This document shows positions 60,705 to 64,000 of a stretch of 64,000 nucleotides of DNA, piece by piece. Location of the stretch: contig NW_005198017.1 in assembly GCF_000372725.1 (NCBI RefSeq), positions 172,286-236,285 of the forward strand. Reading direction: 5' to 3'. The notes below the pieces were generated by a model. That model worked only from the letters and a program-made list of their open reading frames with translations. It had not been told where the DNA came from and ran no database searches. The position numbers and the translations under genes were made by a program. Origin of the DNA: Emiliania huxleyi CCMP1516 (Eukaryota; Haptophyta; Isochrysidales; Noelaerhabdaceae). The stretch's first letter is position 1; each line of letters starts with the position of its first letter.

Positions 60705-62718
60705 TCACCACTCGCACGGCTGGTAGTCCTTCACGAAGCGGCCGTACACGGGCGGCTCGCCGTTGGCCGCCGAGAGGATCGGGTCGAGGATGCGCGCCGC
60801 GGCGTCAACCTCGTCGAGCGGCGTCTGGAAGTGGTGCTTCTCGGCCGTGCGCGCCGCACGCTGCAGCGGGTTCTCGTCGTTGATCCAGCCGGTGTCGATC
60901 GAGTTCATGTAGACGCCGTTCGCGGCGAGCTCCTCGGCGCAGGTTCGCGTCATCATGTTGAGCGCCGCCTTGGCCATGTTGGTGTGCGGGTGGTTGGCCG
61001 TCTTGTACCGGTAAAACTTGCCCTCCATCGCAGACACGTTGACGACCTGCCGCGCGGCGACGGGCGAGCGCTGCAACAGCGCGCGGAGCCGGCTGTTGAG
61101 GATGAAGGGCGCGAGGGTGTTGATTGCGAGCACCTATCCCCACGCCAGGCCGTCGGGTGCAGACGCGCGAGGCACCGCCCGCCCGGCGGCGGGAGCGCGC
61201 CTCCGCCACCTCGCCGGTTCGCACCTGCCCCAAGCGGAGCAGCCAGCTGTTGGTCGTCCGCAGGTCCAGCTGCTGCCCATTCACGTCGTGCGCCCCCGCC
61301 GGAAACAGCGCCGCCGCCTCCTCCCCGCCCGCCTCACCCGCCTCGCCCGCCTCTCCCCCGTCCGCCGGCGCGCCCCAGACAGGGAGCTGCGACCAGAGCG
61401 CCGATGGGACGGCCGCTGCCGGCGCGGCCGAGCCAGCGCCGTCGGCGGGCGCGCCGACTAGCCGGCCTCCCTGCGGCACGCCTTGCGACAGCTCGCCCTG
61501 CGAGCGCTGCGGCGGCGCCGCCAGCGGCGCGAGTAGCTGCTTCGAGGCGGGCGCAGCGAGGGCGGCGGCGGCGCCAAAGCAAGCTTCGTGGAGGGCCAGG
61601 CAGCGGCGGTGGTCGGCGGGAGCCTCGTGCGGCGCCAGCTCCTTCTCGATCAGGTGGCGGTAGTACTGCGCCGGCCTGCGGATTGTCTGGCACGCGTTGT
61701 TGACGATGTCGGACAGGTGCGCCTCGGTGGCGTCCAGAAAGTCGCAAAAGCGCTCGAGCGCCTCGAGGTCGCGCAAGTCGAGCCCGAAGATCTGCAGGTT
61801 GGCCGACCAGCGGTCAAAGTCGGGCAGCGCCGCGAAGCGCGCCGCCGCATCCACCGGGAAGCGGGTCGTCGCCAGGACGCGCGCGCCGCACCGCAGCAGC
61901 TTGAGCGCCGCCTGAAAGCCAATCTTGACGCGCGCGCCAGTGAGCAGCACGACGCGGCCTCGCAGGTCGGCGGTCTGCAGCCGCTTCGCCTCGTTGAGCG
62001 CCGCGCAGCCGGGGCAGAGGGAGCCGTACAGGTGGTGCAGCCGCCGGTACCGCACTTTGCAGATGTAGCACGCGCGGAGATGGAGCAGCTCGCCCTCCCC
62101 GTCCGCCTCGCCGCGGCCGCGCGCGAGGAGGCCCGCCTCGGTCGATCCTCGGTCGGATGCACCCTCTTCGGTCGCCTCTTCCGCGCCCGCCTCGCGGAGG
62201 CGCGCCTCTGGCTCGCCGCTTCCGCTCGCCTCGCCTGGCGGTGGCAGCGCGAGCGGCGCTGTGCTGTCGCCGCCGGTCTGGCGGTGCTCGAGGAGCAGCC
62301 CATCCACCATCCCGACGGCGCCGTCGGGCACGCGCGGGGCATCGGCCGACTCCAGCGCGCCGAGCATCTCGAGCCGCTCGCGGCGCATCCGCGTCTTGTC
62401 TGTTGCGGCCCGATCGAGTGCCTTTTGCTGCTGCTCACGCCGGTGGCGCTCGCGCTGCTTCTCCTTGCCTGCTCGTATCTTGTCGATCCTGCTCGCGCCC
62501 GTCGTCGACCGAAAGTCCTCGATGAGAGGCAGTAGCGCCAGCCGCAATGGCTTGAGTCGAGGCGTGTAGAAGGCCTCGGACGGCTTGGCAGCGGCATCTC
62601 CCTCAGCGGCGGTGCACAGCCGCCGGAGCACACCGATGCACGCGGCCAGCTCGTCGTCGGTGATGATGGCCTCGCTGCCGTCCGTCGAGGCGGACACTGT
62701 AGATGTGGCGGCCAGCAT
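60705..62718 (-). CDS. SDR-family protein with N-terminal zinc-like motif, catalytic Tyr absent
   Basis: Exons 62718-61225 and 61133-60705 give 640 residues. Residues about 60-150 are charged coiled-coil. A CxxC...CxxC motif follows (ACYICKVRYRRL ... GSLCPGCAALN). Then comes an SDR Rossmann fold: VVLLTGARVKIGFQAALKLL, LQIFGLDLRDLEALERF, IVNNACQTIRRP and, after the intron, VLAINTLAPFILNSRL and VVNVSAMEGKFYR. At the YxxxK position the sequence is HTNMAKAALN, so Lys is kept but Tyr is replaced. A long Ala/Pro/Gly insertion lies before the splice. The 91-bp GT-AG intron has GTGC at both ends. A non-classical reductase or scaffold role is possible. Confidence 0.75.
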
Positions 62719-63458
62719 GCAGCGGCGGCGGTCGATGGGCTGTGCTACACGCCCTGTGCTGCAGTGCGGGGCGCGTGGTGGCGGCGGTGGGCCTACTGAT
62801 TTTTTTGTTCACCCTTGGGGCCCCCTGTGTGCGGGGCGGGCCCCTGCCCAGGGACGACGGCAAGAAACCCAAGGGTGAACTTTTTTTGGAGTCGAGAGAC
62901 CAGTGTCGAGAGCCCCCCCCCCCCCCCCCCATGTGTGTGTGTGTGTGTGTGCGTGTGTGTGTGTGTGTGTGTGNNNNNNNNNNNNNNNNNNNNNNNNNNN
63001 NNNNNNNNNNNNNNNNNNNNNNNNNNNNNNNNNNNNNNNNNNNNNNNNNNNNNNNNNNNNNNNNNNNNNNNNNACCCCCCCCCCCCCACAGGGTCAGGGC
63101 TTGCTCGTAGCCCGATGGCGATGCCGATCATCCGGCCCGCTGGGTGAAGCAGCAGCAGCCAGCAGCTCGGCCCGGCCCCGCCTGGTGCCTGCAAGCCTGG
63201 GGTCCGTGGATGTGTCATGTGAGAGTAGGTTGCTGAGACCGCCCGGAGTGACACTCCGGCGCGAGTGACGGCGAGTGCACTCCAAGTGCTCCATCCAAGT
63301 TTTCGCGGGGACTGAGGTCTGAGCTGTCTTCTCCCACCTTGTCCTTGAGAGTTGTTGCGCTGTTTAGTTGCTAAAAACCCAACACAACGCACGGCGGCGC
63401 ACACTTCTCATATGGCCAAGGCCTTGTAGCGCGAGAGGCGGACGGACAGAGCCTCGTC
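62719..63458. other. intergenic with poly-C/GT tracts, gap and repeat fragment
   Basis: Poly-C (62917-62931) then (GT)n into the gap at 62974, and poly-C again after it. At 63125-63295 strings such as GATCATCCGGCCCGCTGGGTG and GCACTCCAAGTGCTCCA match the interior of the transposon near 4060-4145, so a related element fragment lies here. Confidence 0.6.
62974..63073. other. assembly gap (100 N)
   Basis: Between a GT microsatellite and a poly-C tract. Confidence 0.99.
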
Positions 63459-63896
63459 CTAGAGAGGAGCGGGAGGCGCCCTCGGCGCCCTCGCGTGCTG
63501 CGGCGCCCTCGGCCACACCGTCGAGCGCGAGACGACCCTGGCCTCGCACTCGTCTAGGCACGGCATCCCCGACCACGACTCGCGCGACGGCAGACAACAC
63601 GCCGCCAGACGCTCCTGCATGTTGACCGACGTAAAGTACCATCGCGGGCCGTCTCCCCCGTCGATGCACATCTCCATCGTCTGTTCAGAGTCGGCGTCCT
63701 GCATGTCGCACTCCGTCCGGTTCCACACGTGCTCAAACATGACGTAGCTCCGCTCGTAACACCACACCGTCGTCTCGTGCACGCCGGCGCTGCCCACGAC
63801 CCTCGCCGTCACCACCCACCGGATCGGATACTCGCGCCGATACCGATGCTCGCACGGCAGCGTTTCATAGGCTGGGCATTCGCTGCGCAAACTCAC
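63459..63896 (-). CDS. Cys-rich protein, 5'-partial exon
   Basis: The frame begins just after an AG (TGATAG at about 63897) and has no ATG of its own, so it is probably a 3' exon of a gene extending towards the window end. Cys residues recur: CPAYETLPCEHRYRREYPIR, ETTVWCYERSYVMF, ECDMQDADSEQTMEMC, AACCLPS and MPCLDECEARVV, like an extracellular disulfide-rich domain. It ends in a Pro/Ala/Arg-rich tail. No family recognised. Confidence 0.4.
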   Translation of the reverse strand: MSLRSECPAYETLPCEHRYRREYPIRWVVTARVVGSAGVHETTVWCYERSYVMFEHVWNRTECDMQDADSEQTMEMCIDGGDGPRWYFTSVNMQERLAACCLPSRESWSGMPCLDECEARVVSRSTVWPRAPQHARAPRAPPAPL

Positions 63897-64000
63897 CTAT
63901 CACAGCATGAGCCATGGTTGGAGTGCACCTGGCAGACCTGGTGCAAAAGTGGCGGGGCAGGGCAGGGACGGGACACCGCGCACCGGGTCGAGCCGCGACC

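Overview
The window is nuclear DNA of a GC-rich, plastid-bearing microalga. Genes are split by short introns, several proteins start with plastid- or mitochondrion-like targeting sequences, and the space between genes is full of dispersed repeats, minisatellites and decayed mobile elements. Of 29 introns whose ends I could place by reading frame and protein continuity, 16 start with GC, 11 with GT and 2 with GA, and 25 of the 29 downstream exons begin with G (AG|G). This GC/GA-donor, AG|G pattern is established for dinoflagellates such as Symbiodinium. Gene density, base composition and divergent gene pairs fit a haptophyte better. I cannot settle the taxon from the sequence alone. Four 100-base N blocks show a gapped scaffold assembly.

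Layout. 1-2.7 kb: CHAT-domain protein, 5' end outside the window. 3.1-4.5 kb: non-autonomous Tc1/mariner-like element ending 58 bases before the start codon of an FAD monooxygenase (4.5-6.6 kb). 6.8-9.5 kb: BOP1/Erb1 ribosome-biogenesis WD40 protein (minus strand). 9.9-11.7 kb: a 1.8-kb near-perfect palindrome. 12-14.4 kb: short interspersed repeats, a CA microsatellite and a MITE. 14.9-20.6 kb: compact gene block, with a divergent DusA-like/GNAT pair, a divergent J-protein/CinA-like pair and a short-chain dehydrogenase. 21.3-29.8 kb: an eight-exon NDP-kinase-like protein, a PPIL2-type U-box cyclophilin, a helicase relic and an eight-exon coiled-coil protein. 30-37 kb: orphan ORFs, a broken member of an unknown multicopy family, an NC2-alpha-like histone-fold protein and many repeats. 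38-42.4 kb: DoxX-like membrane protein, degenerate telomere-like repeats, a retroelement-type ORF, a small decayed cluster of virus- or transposon-like ORFs and a plastid-type membrane protein. 43-49 kb: unknown conserved protein, second broken copy of the multicopy family fused to a 5'-truncated MFS transporter, and a SAP-domain protein with nearly identical 107-residue repeats. 50-57 kb: repeat-dominated, including an inverted pair of retroelement-like copies and a 290-bp segmental duplication. 57.4-62.7 kb: LRR/PDZ-like protein, Dus1-like enzyme and an unusual zinc-motif SDR. A Cys-rich partial gene ends the window.

The genes are mostly unrelated housekeeping functions: ribosome assembly, tRNA dihydrouridylation (two enzymes), spliceosomal cyclophilin, chaperone and transcription corepressor. 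No operon-like or pathway cluster is apparent. The most notable signals are the intron boundaries, the decayed mobile or viral material, and several unfamiliar domain combinations.
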